64,000 bases of DNA from CAIWHR01 sp963816925 (GCA_963816925.1 CAWFMY010000035.1:1-64000); one strand, 5' to 3'; numbered from the stretch's first letter, positions 44,616-54,803 are shown. The notes: generated from the letters alone by a model not told the origin. A program made the numbers and translations.

Positions 44616-45655
44616 ATGTCCAACCCACTCGAAAGCTGGCAGGAGGAACAGCAATCCGCGTTCCTCTATCGCGTGTGCGCCGAAGCCGAGGCCGGAACGA
44701 CGCGCGCCGAGCTGTTTCGCCGGCTCGCCGGCGAAGCCGAGGCGCAGGCCGCGATCTGGCGTGCCCAATTGACGGCTCGCGGACGCGCCGCACCGGCGCC
44801 GTACGAGCCCGACGCGCGCACCCGGCTCGTTGCCGCGCTCGTCCGCAAGCTGGGGCCGCGCCGCATGAAAAGCGTGCTCGCCGCGATGAAGGTGCGCGGC
44901 ATGGCGATCTACGGGACGTCGCTTGCCCGCGATCCGGGGCACGCGCCGCCGATGGCGGGATCGCGCATCGAGCACCGGCATCGCGGCCTCGGCGGCGGCG
45001 GAAACCTGCGCGCGGCGGTGTTCGGCGTCAACGACGGCCTCGTGTCGAACGCGAGCCTGATCCTCGGCATCGCGGGCGCGAATCCGGATCCGCATGTCGT
45101 GCTTCTGGCGGGCGTGGCGGGCATGGCGGCCGGCGCGTTCGCGATGGCCGCCGGCGAATATGTGTCGGTGCGCTCGCAGCGCGAGCTCTTCGAATACCAG
45201 ATCGGACTCGAGCGCGACGAGCTCCAGGAGTATCCCGAGGCCGAGGCCCAGGAGCTCGCATTGATCTACGCGGCCAAGGGCGTGCCGCCGAAGGAGGCGA
45301 GGCAGCTCGCCGACAAGCTCGTCGCCGATCCCGAGCACGCGCTCGACACGCTGGCGCGCGAGGAGCTGGGACTGAACCCCGAGGAGCTGGGCTCGCCGTG
45401 GGGCGCCGCGATCTCGTCGTTCCTGTCGTTTGCGCGCCGGCGCATTGCTGCCGCTCGCGCCGTTCATGCTGGCGCCGGGTCCGCGCGCGCTGCCGGTGGC
45501 CATCGGCATCACCGCGGTCGCGCTGTTCGGCGTCGGCGCCATGCTGTCGCTCTTCACCGGGCGCAGCGCGTGGCGCTCGGGCGCGCGGATGCTGCTGCTT
45601 GGCGGGCTCGCCGGCGCCATCACGTACGCGATCGGGCGTGTCGCGGGCATCGCCA

Positions 45656-45663
<8 letters not shown>
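44616..45663 (+). CDS. VIT1/CCC1-family transporter with degenerate ferritin-like N terminus (one frameshift)
   Basis: Residues 1-90 look like a reduced ferritin-like bundle (QSAFLYRVCAEAEAGTT, LFRRLAGEAEAQAAIWRAQL). A CCC1 domain follows: AVFGVNDGLVSNASLILGIAGA, MAAGAFAMAAGEYVSVRSQRELFEYQI and the metal-binding helices ELQEYPEAEAQELALIYAAKGV. Near 45430 the frame shifts; the last two or three TM helices (LPLAPFMLAPGPRALPVAIGI, LLLGGLAGAITYAIG) lie in the next frame, ending at 45663. The family moves Fe2+/Mn2+. The ExxH metal ligands of MbfA-type ferritin domains are missing. Confidence 0.83.
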
Positions 45664-46853
<1,190 letters not shown>

Positions 46854-47024
46854 GCGCCCGCCCCTCGAGAGCGGGACTGCCGAACGACCCGCAACCGACG
46901 CCCGTTCGCAAGCCGCGCGCCCGCCACCCCGATTGCGTCATGATGCGGGAGCCCGCGGGCCCACGGCCAGCGATTGGCGGTGCGCAGTCAGCCGGCGCTC
47001 ACCCGCTCGCGGCTTGATCCTCGC

Positions 47025-47051
47025 GAAACGAGAATCGTTCTCCTGCGTTTC
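47025..47051. promoter_or_regulatory. Nested inverted repeat (possible operator)
   Basis: GAGAA-TCG-TTCTC at 47030-47042 is a perfect 5-bp dyad, flanked by an outer GAAAC (47025-47029) and GTTTC (47047-47051). The symmetry suggests a protein-binding site or a small hairpin; no known regulator matches by eye. Confidence 0.3.
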
Positions 47052-47133
47052 CAGCAGACCCGGCGGCGCGGCATCGCACGCCGGAAGTCCAATGACGCTC
47101 GCGACCGCCCGGTGCATTCGGCATCGATGCTGT

Positions 47134-47150
47134 TTAAGAAAAGCTTAAGG
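47134..47150 (+). promoter_or_regulatory. TTAAGA/TTAAGG direct repeat at 11-bp spacing
   Basis: TTAAGA (47134-47139) and TTAAGG (47145-47150) are exactly 11 bp apart, upstream of the secreted-protein operon. The downstream copy and its flank (CTTAAGGAC, 47144-47152) are identical to 53610-53618 upstream of the other secreted gene. The spacing suits tandem OmpR/PhoB-type winged helices. Confidence 0.45.
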
Positions 47151-47302
47151 ACAGGAAGCGGGCGTTGGCTGGACACTCGCGCCGTCACCTGAATCGATAA
47201 AGAACGAGAGCAACCTGCTCACCCCTGTCCACCGTCATTTCGGTTTGACTGCCGGTTGGGGTGCCGTTTGCCCCGGTAGCGTCGCTCTCAAGGGAGGACG
47301 TC

Positions 47303-50017
47303 ATGAGTCGAAAGATCAAAGCAGGTCTGGGCATTCTCGCGCTGGCGATGTTCGCATTGGCGCTCGGCGGAGTCGCGCCGACTGCGGCGCAGGGAGGCGG
47401 GGCCCGGTCGGTTGACGGGCCGAAGGTCGTGCCGGCGGATTTCAGTGGCGACCTGCGTCTGTTGCCTGCGGCGCCGGTCGGCACCGTGGGGCAGAAATTC
47501 CAACGGCCGCGGCTGAAGGGGCCCCCCATGGTGAAATCGGGCGGCGGCGCTCCGCCGGCGTCTTCCTCGCCGGCCGGCGGGACGCGCGCGCCGATGCCGG
47601 GCACGCTACAGAATTTTGCCGGCATGAGTCGAACCGATCCATGCGCCGGCGGATTGTGCGGCGGTACCACCGTCCCGCCCGATGCGAACGGCGACGTCGG
47701 TCCCAACCATTACATCGAGGCGGTGAACCGGGCCTACGCGATCTACAGCAAGACCGGCACGCTGCTCGCATCGTTTACCGAGGACCAGCTATGGGGCTAC
47801 GTTCCTCCACCGCCCCCGCCGCCCCCGCCGCCGCCGCCCTGCCCGCCCACCAAAACCGGCTGTGATGCACCCCAGCCGCCCGGACCGACCTACGCCTGTG
47901 CCGGAGGCAGCCAAGGGGACCCGATCGTCTTGTACGATCCGATCGCCGATCGCTGGATCCTGACCCATGTCGCGTTCGCATCGTGGTCGGGACCGTTCTA
48001 CCAATGCATCGCCGCGTCGAAGACCAGCGATCCCGTCGCCGGCGGCTGGTGGCTGTACGCGATGCAAATGGACACGGGCGTCCCCGGCCAGCCGCCTGCA
48101 GGTGCGGTTAGCGACTATCCGAAGTTCGGCCTGTGGCACGACTGCCTTTACATGGGTGCCAACGAGTTCACGAACTCCGGCACCGCCTATGCCGGCGTCT
48201 CGTTCGCGTCGTTCAACCGTGCCGACCTCTACAGCGGCAATCCGCTGAACTGGTCGGTGGGCATGCTCGATTACCCGGCCAACGCTGTCTACAGCATGTT
48301 TCCGGCGAACAGCGTCGGTCACGGTCCGACGGCGGTCCAGCCCGGCACGCCAGCGTGGTACGTCTCGGAGTCGATCGACGCATACGACTTTCACGTGCGC
48401 AAATTCACGCCTGGACCGAATTGCACCGCCGGCACGCTCACCGCGGCAACGCTGGTGCCGCAGGAGGTCTATGGCGGCACCGCCTTCGGTGCGTCGGTGC
48501 CGCAACCGAACACGGGCAATCTGCTGGACAACCTGGCTGGCAACATCATGCAGAAGGTGCAGTACCGCAAGATTGGCGCAGCCGAATCCCTGTGGGTGGT
48601 CTACACGATACCGCTGGCGTCGAACCAGGCTGCCCTCCAGTGGGCGCAGCTTGACGTGACGGGCGGATCGATCGCGCCACTGGCTGTCCAGCAGCAGATC
48701 TACTCGCCCGATTCCACGTTGTATCGCTTCATGCCGAGTCTCGCGGTAGACCGGCTGGGCAACGTGGCGATCGGCTTCAGCACGTCGGGCGCGTCGATGC
48801 CCAATTTTCCCAGCATAAAGTACGTCGGACGGCTTGCGACCGACCCGCCGAACACGCTGCCCCAGGCCGAAGTCTCGCTCATCGCGGGTCTGGGTTCGCA
48901 GACGGCCGACTGCAATTCGCCGTCGCCAGGCTTGTGTGATCGCTGGGGCGACTACTCGGGGATGAGCATCGATCCGGTCGACGACTGCACCTTCTGGTAC
49001 GCGAACCAGTACTACGACAGCCAGCCCAATGGCGACATCGGCAACTGGCAGACCCGGATCGGCTCCTTCAAGTTTCCGGGTTGCACCGCCTTCGTTGCGA
49101 CCGCGCCTCGAACTTTCGTCGCGTCGAACGGGCTGGACGCCAACCCGTGCACGATTGCCGCGCCATGCCGGTCGTTCGGTGCAGCCATCATCAAGACGTC
49201 GAACGGTGGCGAAGTCGTCGTGCTTGATTCGGCGGGCTATGGGCCGGTTGTCATCAACAAGCCGGTATCGATCGTCGCGCCGCCGGGCGTCTTTGCGGGC
49301 GTGTCAGTGTTCGGCGGCACCGGCATCGTGGTCAATGCCGCGCTGGGGCAAGTGACCCTGCGCGGGCTTACGATCAACGCGCTTGGCGGTGCCACCGGCA
49401 TCGATTTCCAATCTGGCGACGCGGTTTACCTCGACCACGTCGTCGTGAACGGATTCCCGACCGCAGGCCTCAACGTGCTGGCCGCCGCGACGGGTACCGT
49501 GCAGATCCACGACTCGATTTTCCGCGGGAACGGGATCGGCGCGACCTTCGGCACGACGGGCGGCACATCCGCCGTGCTCAGCGTGACGGTCGACAATTCC
49601 AGTTTCGACGGCAATACGACGGGAGTGCGCTTCACGGGCTCCAGCGCAGTAGGCGAGATTCGCAACTCGACGCTCGCCGGTGGCACCACGGGTGCGTTGC
49701 TTCAGCCGAGCATCGCGGGCGCGGTGAGCCGCATCGACTTCGTCGAGTCCACGATTACGAAAAACGCGACTGTCGGCATACTGGCCGGGAGTGGCGCTGG
49801 AACCGCCAACGTCAGCGTGTCGTCGTCGATCATTTCGGGTAACGGGCAGGGCGTGAACGCTGCGGCCAACGGCAACGTCTTCGTCACCGCCTCGACGATT
49901 ACGCGCAACACGACCGGGCTGGCCGGCGGCGGCGGCACGCTGACCTCCGGGCAGTTCAACCGTCTCTACAACAACACGGCCAACGGCAGCTTCGGCTCCA
50001 CCGTCGGCCGGCAGTAA
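47303..50017 (+). CDS. Large secreted protein: N-terminal conserved domain fused to C-terminal parallel beta-helix
   Basis: The 904-residue product (from ATG 47303, AGGGAGG upstream) has a signal peptide (GILALAMFALALGGVAPTAAQ). An N-terminal domain of about 480 residues contains PPDANGDVGPNHYIEAVNRAY, QGDPIVLYDPIADRWILTHVAF, FYQCIAASKTSDPVAGGWWLY and WGDYSGMSIDPVDDCTFWYANQYY. It is interrupted by a run of 12 prolines near residue 171. From about residue 600 a right-handed beta-helix domain follows (RTFVASNGLDANPC, GGEVVVLDSAGYGPVVI, repeated N-rich turns). That domain is closely related to the next gene. No catalytic residues are identifiable; likely extracellular. Confidence 0.83.
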   Translation: MSRKIKAGLGILALAMFALALGGVAPTAAQGGGARSVDGPKVVPADFSGDLRLLPAAPVGTVGQKFQRPRLKGPPMVKSGGGAPPASSSPAGGTRAPMPGTLQNFAGMSRTDPCAGGLCGGTTVPPDANGDVGPNHYIEAVNRAYAIYSKTGTLLASFTEDQLWGYVPPPPPPPPPPPPCPPTKTGCDAPQPPGPTYACAGGSQGDPIVLYDPIADRWILTHVAFASWSGPFYQCIAASKTSDPVAGGWWLYAMQMDTGVPGQPPAGAVSDYPKFGLWHDCLYMGANEFTNSGTAYAGVSFASFNRADLYSGNPLNWSVGMLDYPANAVYSMFPANSVGHGPTAVQPGTPAWYVSESIDAYDFHVRKFTPGPNCTAGTLTAATLVPQEVYGGTAFGASVPQPNTGNLLDNLAGNIMQKVQYRKIGAAESLWVVYTIPLASNQAALQWAQLDVTGGSIAPLAVQQQIYSPDSTLYRFMPSLAVDRLGNVAIGFSTSGASMPNFPSIKYVGRLATDPPNTLPQAEVSLIAGLGSQTADCNSPSPGLCDRWGDYSGMSIDPVDDCTFWYANQYYDSQPNGDIGNWQTRIGSFKFPGCTAFVATAPRTFVASNGLDANPCTIAAPCRSFGAAIIKTSNGGEVVVLDSAGYGPVVINKPVSIVAPPGVFAGVSVFGGTGIVVNAALGQVTLRGLTINALGGATGIDFQSGDAVYLDHVVVNGFPTAGLNVLAAATGTVQIHDSIFRGNGIGATFGTTGGTSAVLSVTVDNSSFDGNTTGVRFTGSSAVGEIRNSTLAGGTTGALLQPSIAGAVSRIDFVESTITKNATVGILAGSGAGTANVSVSSSIISGNGQGVNAAANGNVFVTASTITRNTTGLAGGGGTLTSGQFNRLYNNTANGSFGSTVGRQ

Positions 50018-50030
50018 CGGGAGAACGACG

Positions 50031-51053
50031 ATGCGCCCCCATGCCTTCGAGGAAAATGCCATGCCCATCACGCCACGCATTGCGCGAATAGCGCTTGCAT
50101 TCCTGCTGTCCTGCGTCGCGACGGCAGCCGTTGCCGCGACGCAGCGCACGTTCGTTGCGTCCAGCGGCAGCGATGCCAATCCGTGCAGTCTTGCCATGCC
50201 TTGCCGGGCGTTCAGCTTCGCGATAGCGCAGACTCTGAGCGGGGGCGAAGTGATCGTGCTCGACTCCGCGGGCTACGGGCCGGTCACGATCTCGCAGGCG
50301 GTCTCGATCATCGCGCCCGACGGCGTCTATGCGGGCGTCTCGGTGCTCGCCGGCACGGGCATCACGGTGAGCGCGGGAGCGGGCAAAGTCACGTTGCGGG
50401 GCCTCACCATCAACAGCCTCGGCGGCAACATCGGGATCGACTACGTTTCGGCGTCACGCCTCTATCTCGACCGGGTGATCGTGACCGGGTTCTCTCAGAC
50501 GGCGGCTTCTGCAGGTGTGCGCGCGAACCTCGGCGCATCGGGCAGCCTCAACATTCGCGAGGCCGCGCTGCGCGACAATTCGGCGGGGCTCACGGGCAGC
50601 ACGACTTCGGGCCAGCTGACCGTCGACATCGAGGGGACGGCGTTCGAACGCAACACGGTCGGCCTCGACCTGCGCGGCAACACTGCCGGCGTGATCCGGG
50701 ACTCGACGTTCACGGATGGCACGACGGGTATCTCCGCGGCCCCGACTACGGGTGGTTCGTCCTCGCTGATCGAGATCCGCCACGCGCTCATTGCCGACAA
50801 TGCGACGGGGATGCAATCGGGCGCCAATGCTTCGGCGCCGGCGTTCGTGAGCCTCGTCTCGTCGGTCGTCACCGGCAACGCGACCGGCGTGCAGGCGACG
50901 GCAAACGCGGTGTACGCGAGTGACAACACGGTGGCGCGCAACACGACCGGGTTCTCGCTCGTGACCGGAGGCACGTGGCTGACCGCGCAGGACAACGCGG
51001 TCGCCAACAACGGTGCCAGCGCGGCACCCACGTCGATCGTCCCGAAGCTCTGA
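50031..51053 (+). CDS. Secreted right-handed parallel beta-helix protein
   Basis: The 340-residue protein has a signal peptide (ARIALAFLLSCVATAAVAAT) followed directly by the same domain that ends the preceding protein: RTFVASSGSDANPC, GGEVIVLDSAGYGPVTI, GVYAGVSVLAGTGI, VTLRGLTINSLGG, then loosely repeated rungs of a pectate-lyase-like solenoid. ATG 50031 has GGGAG 7 nt upstream; ATG 50061 is an alternative that trims ten residues. It starts 13 nt after the previous stop, so the pair is an operon and looks like a partial tandem duplication. Confidence 0.83.
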   Translation: MRPHAFEENAMPITPRIARIALAFLLSCVATAAVAATQRTFVASSGSDANPCSLAMPCRAFSFAIAQTLSGGEVIVLDSAGYGPVTISQAVSIIAPDGVYAGVSVLAGTGITVSAGAGKVTLRGLTINSLGGNIGIDYVSASRLYLDRVIVTGFSQTAASAGVRANLGASGSLNIREAALRDNSAGLTGSTTSGQLTVDIEGTAFERNTVGLDLRGNTAGVIRDSTFTDGTTGISAAPTTGGSSSLIEIRHALIADNATGMQSGANASAPAFVSLVSSVVTGNATGVQATANAVYASDNTVARNTTGFSLVTGGTWLTAQDNAVANNGASAAPTSIVPKL

Positions 51054-51073
51054 CGCCCTGGGTCGCTCGAAAC

Positions 51074-53515
51074 CTAACGAACGGCTCGTAGTTGGGGCCG
51101 TTCCGCTTGGCGGCAGTTCTCCAGCCATCCCCGCGCCTCGGCGATGGCATCGTCGTATGAAAGCGCGCGTGCCGCGGCCTCCGCCTTGGCAAAGGCAGCG
51201 GCCCCCATTGCCTCGCGTGCCTTCGCGAACATCGGTGCGAGGTAGGTCTCGTCAGCCGGTTCGGGGCGAAATCCTACCTGCTCGAATTGCGTGGTCGCCG
51301 CCCCAAGCAGCCGCGCTGCACACGCCCACTCCGAGCAAAATGCCGCCAGGCCCGCCGAGAAATTCAGCATGTGGGCTCCCAAGGGTCTCGAACCGCTCTG
51401 CTCGATGTAGGGAAGGGCCTCGAGCAGCAACTCTGCCGGGCGCGTCCGGCTGCCACCCATGATCGAAACGCTTGCAAGGTTCATCAGAGCGACCGATACC
51501 GCGCGGATTTCTCCCCGCTCGCTCGCAATTGCCAAGCCCTCCCGGTATAGCGACTCCGCTCTTTGAAGATCGCCTTCCATTCGATACACCTCGGCCAACG
51601 AGTTGATGGTCCACTCCCGCCCAAGTCGCCGCGCGAACGAGACAGCCTCTTCGAGGTGCCTGCGCGCCTCGGGGAGCTTCCCTTGCGAAATCAACTGCTC
51701 ACCCAGCATCCGAAGCGCGTTTTCAATGTTCTCCTCGTCCCCGATTTCCCGCGCAATGGAAAGATCCTCTTCCAAATACCCCTGCGCTTCCGCGTAGCGG
51801 CCCATTAAGGATGCGAGAACGGCACCGGCCTGGAGCCCCCTGCAGCGAACGAGGCTGCGCGCCTCGACGGGCGCGCGCGCGAGCGCCTCCACCGCCAGCC
51901 GATACCCGAGTTCCAGCCCGCCGCGATGGATCCAGTAGTGTCTTATTGCGAAGGCCAGCCTCAGCCCCAGCTCGTCGCCGACGTCGGCGCGCTCGCACCA
52001 CGCATGCACGGCGAGGAAGTTCTCCCGCTCGAGGTCGAGCCGCGCGAACCAGGCCCGTTGATCCGTGCCGAGGAGTTCCGGCCTCGCTTCTTCCGCAAGC
52101 GCGAGGAAGAACGCGGCGTGTCGTGCGCGCACGTCGTCTGCCTCACCCGAGTCGACGAGCCGCTCCTGCGCATACTGTCGCACGGTCTCCAGCAGGCGAT
52201 AACGCTCGCTGTCGGTGTCCATCGCCACCAGCGATTTCTCCACCAAGCGGGTCAGGAGATCAAGCACGTCCGATACCTCGACGTCGCCGCCCACGCCGAT
52301 CGCTTCCGCCGCCTCCAGCGTCCATCCTCCGGCAAATACCGATTGGCGGCGGAGCAGCGCGCGTTCGCGTTCCGTGAGGAGCTCGTAGCTCCAGTCGATG
52401 CAGGCGCGCAAGGTCTGCTGGCGCGGAAGGCTGGACTGGTCGCCGTTGGTCAACAAGCGGAACCGGTCACCAAGGCGCGCGGCGATCTTTTCCGGCGACA
52501 ACGCGCGCACGCGTGCAGCGGCGAGTTCGAGCGCCAGGGGAATGCCGTCGAGGTGACGACAGATGTCGGCGATCGCCGGCGCGTTGTGCGCGGTTACGTG
52601 AAAAGTCGATTGCGAGGCGACGGCGCGGTCAGCGAACAGCTGGCCCGATTCGCATCGCAGCACGGCGCCGATGTCAATCGTGTGTTGGTCGGGAATCCCG
52701 AGCGGCGACACCGGATAGGTCGTCTCACCCGCCACGTGAAGGTAGTCGCGGCTTGTCGCCAGAATCTTCACGTATGCGCCCGAGCGAAGCAGTAGCCGAA
52801 CGAGCTCGGCACACGCATGGGTGAGGTGCTCGCAGTTGTCGAGGATGATCAGCAGGCGCCGGTCCCTGACAAAATCCAATAGCGCGTCGATCACCGGACG
52901 ACCCGGGGCCTCCTTGACGCCGAGCGCGGATACCACCTCCTGCGGCACCAGCCGCGGATCGGCCAGCGGCGCCAGCTCCACGAACCACGCGCCGCCCGGA
53001 AAGTGGCTCATCGTCGTGGCCGCGGCCTGCAGCGACAGGCGCGTCTTGCCGATGCCGCCGGCACCGAGCAGCGTCAGCAGTCGGTGACTCTCGAGCAGTT
53101 GCCCGATCTCGGCCAGCTCGCGCTCACGGCCGATGAATGACGTGACTTGCTCGGGAAGATTGTGCGGCGGTGCATCCGGAGGCAAGGCCAACGCGATGGG
53201 CACCCGCTCGAGTTCCAGCGCGAACCGATAGCCGTGTCCAGGAATCGTTGCAATCGACTCGGGCCCGAGGATCTTGCGCAGCGCCGAGACCTGCACATGC
53301 AGGTTGCTCTCTTCAACGATCAGCTTGGGCCAGACCAGGTCGAGCAGCTCGTCTTTCCTCACAAGCTTTCCCGCGCGCTCGACCAGCGCGACCAGCAGAT
53401 CGAAGGCACGCGGACCCACGGCCATCGATTGGCCGCGCGCAAGCAACCGGCGCTCCCTCGGCTGAAGCTCGAAACCGCCGAAACGGATCCGGGCAACGTC
53501 TTCGTCTAACACCAT
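51074..53515 (-). CDS. Winged-helix / NTPase / TPR (STAND-like) transcriptional regulator
   Basis: The 813-residue protein has an OmpR/PhoB-type trans_reg_C domain at residues 8-105 (FGGFELQPRERRLLARG, PRAFDLLVALVERAGKLVRKDELLDLVWP, VSALRKILG, IPGHGYRF). An NB-ARC/AAA-like NTPase follows, with P-loop LGAGGIGKTRLS (about 147-158), Walker B LLIILDNCEH and ILATSRD. The C-terminal half is helical and TPR-like (CRGLQAGAVLASLMGRYAEAQGYLEEDLSIAREIGD). Such STAND regulators couple ligand binding to oligomerisation. It converges on the beta-helix operon and diverges from the secreted gene at 53685. Confidence 0.9.
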   Translation of the reverse strand: MVLDEDVARIRFGGFELQPRERRLLARGQSMAVGPRAFDLLVALVERAGKLVRKDELLDLVWPKLIVEESNLHVQVSALRKILGPESIATIPGHGYRFALELERVPIALALPPDAPPHNLPEQVTSFIGRERELAEIGQLLESHRLLTLLGAGGIGKTRLSLQAAATTMSHFPGGAWFVELAPLADPRLVPQEVVSALGVKEAPGRPVIDALLDFVRDRRLLIILDNCEHLTHACAELVRLLLRSGAYVKILATSRDYLHVAGETTYPVSPLGIPDQHTIDIGAVLRCESGQLFADRAVASQSTFHVTAHNAPAIADICRHLDGIPLALELAAARVRALSPEKIAARLGDRFRLLTNGDQSSLPRQQTLRACIDWSYELLTERERALLRRQSVFAGGWTLEAAEAIGVGGDVEVSDVLDLLTRLVEKSLVAMDTDSERYRLLETVRQYAQERLVDSGEADDVRARHAAFFLALAEEARPELLGTDQRAWFARLDLERENFLAVHAWCERADVGDELGLRLAFAIRHYWIHRGGLELGYRLAVEALARAPVEARSLVRCRGLQAGAVLASLMGRYAEAQGYLEEDLSIAREIGDEENIENALRMLGEQLISQGKLPEARRHLEEAVSFARRLGREWTINSLAEVYRMEGDLQRAESLYREGLAIASERGEIRAVSVALMNLASVSIMGGSRTRPAELLLEALPYIEQSGSRPLGAHMLNFSAGLAAFCSEWACAARLLGAATTQFEQVGFRPEPADETYLAPMFAKAREAMGAAAFAKAEAAARALSYDDAIAEARGWLENCRQAERPQLRAVR

Positions 53516-53553
53516 GCCGGGACCCGCGTGACGCTACGGGTCGTTGCGCTAAA

Positions 53554-53581
53554 TCTATACCCAGCGGAGACCACACCGCAA
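53554..53581 (-). promoter_or_regulatory. Probable promoter of the STAND regulator
   Basis: On the minus strand TTGCGG (53576-53581) and TATAGA (53554-53559) are separated by 16 bp, giving a start near 53547 and a leader of about 30 nt. The 11-bp repeats begin 7 bp upstream of the -35, a position from which the regulator could act on its own gene. Confidence 0.4.
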
Positions 53582-53588
53582 GCATTGT

Positions 53589-53616
53589 TTTAGGCGCCAT
53601 TTAGGTGCCCTTAAGG
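53589..53616 (+). promoter_or_regulatory. Three direct TTTAGG-type repeats at 11-bp pitch (putative regulator binding site)
   Basis: TTTAGG (53589), TTTAGG (53600) and TTAAGG (53611) recur every 11 bp in the intergenic region between the STAND regulator and the divergent secreted gene. Head-to-tail hexamers one helical turn apart are what PhoB/OmpR-type domains bind, and the adjacent regulator has just such a domain. Confidence 0.55.
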
Positions 53617-53684
53617 ACCGCGGCGGGCGGAAGGCGGATCTTGGAACCTGCCGAGAGGCGCAATCCAACCCAAGGAGGACGATC

Positions 53685-54387
53685 ATGAAGACAAGCTCAG
53701 GTCGGTCAGTGGCGTCGCTGGCTCTGGCAGCGGTCGCAGTGGCCTTTTGGATGGGCAACGCTGCAGCCACCGACAACGATGGCTCCCGGGTCGCTCCGCC
53801 GGGCTCGCATGCCTACGGGAAGACCCTCACCGAGTGGCTCACCACGTATTTGCGCTGGGGTTTCAGCGGGGCAGATCCGGCACAGAGCATGGTGGGGCAC
53901 GTCGACATGCTGCCCATCCCGGCGGGCGAGTATGTAAGCGGCGCCGGCACGCCAGACGACCCGGCGCTCTACCGCGGTCAGCTTGGCAGTCACCCTTCGC
54001 CCGGCGACTCCCTTCGTGCTTCCCCTGGCAACTTGGACGGTGGAGCGGTACAACAATGGGCAGGCCGATGATGCAGCGATCTCCGACGCGGAGTTTCTCG
54101 CCGGGGTTCGCCCCAGCCTCTACATTGACGGAAGAGAGGTCGTCTCAGGCAGCAACGCGGCGAACTACTATGTCCCGCTCACCGTGTTCGATCCCATCGT
54201 CATCTACCCAGCGCCGACGGATTACCACTCGTACGCGGCGGTGGCGTTCCAGGGCTACGGCATCGTGAGCCCGCCGCTGTCGGTGGGAAAACATGTCATC
54301 CACCTCTACGAGCCGTACGTCATCCCATCGTTTTCGATCGGGGTCATCTACGACAACACCTGGATTATCACGGTGAGCCCGCATTGA
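53685..54387 (+). CDS. Secreted hypothetical protein beside the regulator (one frameshift)
   Basis: ATG 53685, behind a strong AAGGAGG, begins a signal peptide (SLALAAVAVAFWMGNAAAT). The mature protein reads HAYGKTLTEWLTTYLRWGFSG, VDMLPIPAGEYVSGAGTPD, then shifts frame near 53985 and continues LRPATPFVLPLATWTVERYN, ISDAEFLAGVRPSLYIDGREV and a C-terminal beta-rich part (VGKHVIHLYEPYVIP). Total length is one base over a multiple of three. I do not recognise the family. Position suggests it is a target of the neighbouring regulator. Confidence 0.72.
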
Positions 54388-54803
54388 TCGAGCATTGAAC
54401 CGCGCGCAGGAGGCCGTGTTCTCGACCCTGTCATGCCGGAGGATCGAAACCGGGCTCCCGTGCGCGCGGCCGAACTGTGTTCTCGTCGGCGGTGCCCAAG
54501 CGGTCGCGCCCGCGTGACTACGCGCGCTCCTTCGTTGCCCGGGTGCGCCCGTCGGCTATCATTCGCATGCCGGGCCCACCGCAAGGTCCGCGTCGCAGCC
54601 GGACGCTTTCCGCGGGGAGTTGACGGTTGACCCGGGCCGCCCAAGCGGAAATACTTCGGCCCTTGCGGTTGCGCTGCCTGCTCGATGGCGCGAATTGGCT
54701 GCGCGAGTCAGCTTGCACCGCGTCGAGCGGATTCGGCGTCCGTCCCGCGTTCCCCGCAGCAAGTTCAAGGAAGTTCCATCGCCGACCGCAGGATCCCGCC
54801 AAG
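54388..54803. other. Gene-poor spacer upstream of the 2OG oxygenase
   Basis: This 416-bp stretch has no convincing gene. The 2OG-oxygenase frame stays open from 54627, but residues before MKLVLK look random. A promoter-like element is at 54535-54562. Confidence 0.45.
54535..54562 (+). promoter_or_regulatory. Probable promoter upstream of the 2OG oxygenase
   Basis: TTGCCC (54535-54540), 16-bp spacer and TATCAT (54557-54562) form one of the better sigma-70-like pairs in the window. The leader to ATG 54804 would be about 235 nt. Confidence 0.4.

Larger units (their letters stand above)
46854..47302. other. Gene-free leader region upstream of the secreted-protein operon
   Basis: I see no convincing coding sequence in these 449 bp. 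It holds a dyad at 47025-47051 and the TTAAG direct repeats at 47134-47150, both annotated separately. It is somewhat less GC-rich near 47130-47220. Shine-Dalgarno AGGGAGG lies just before ATG 47303. Confidence 0.5.
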
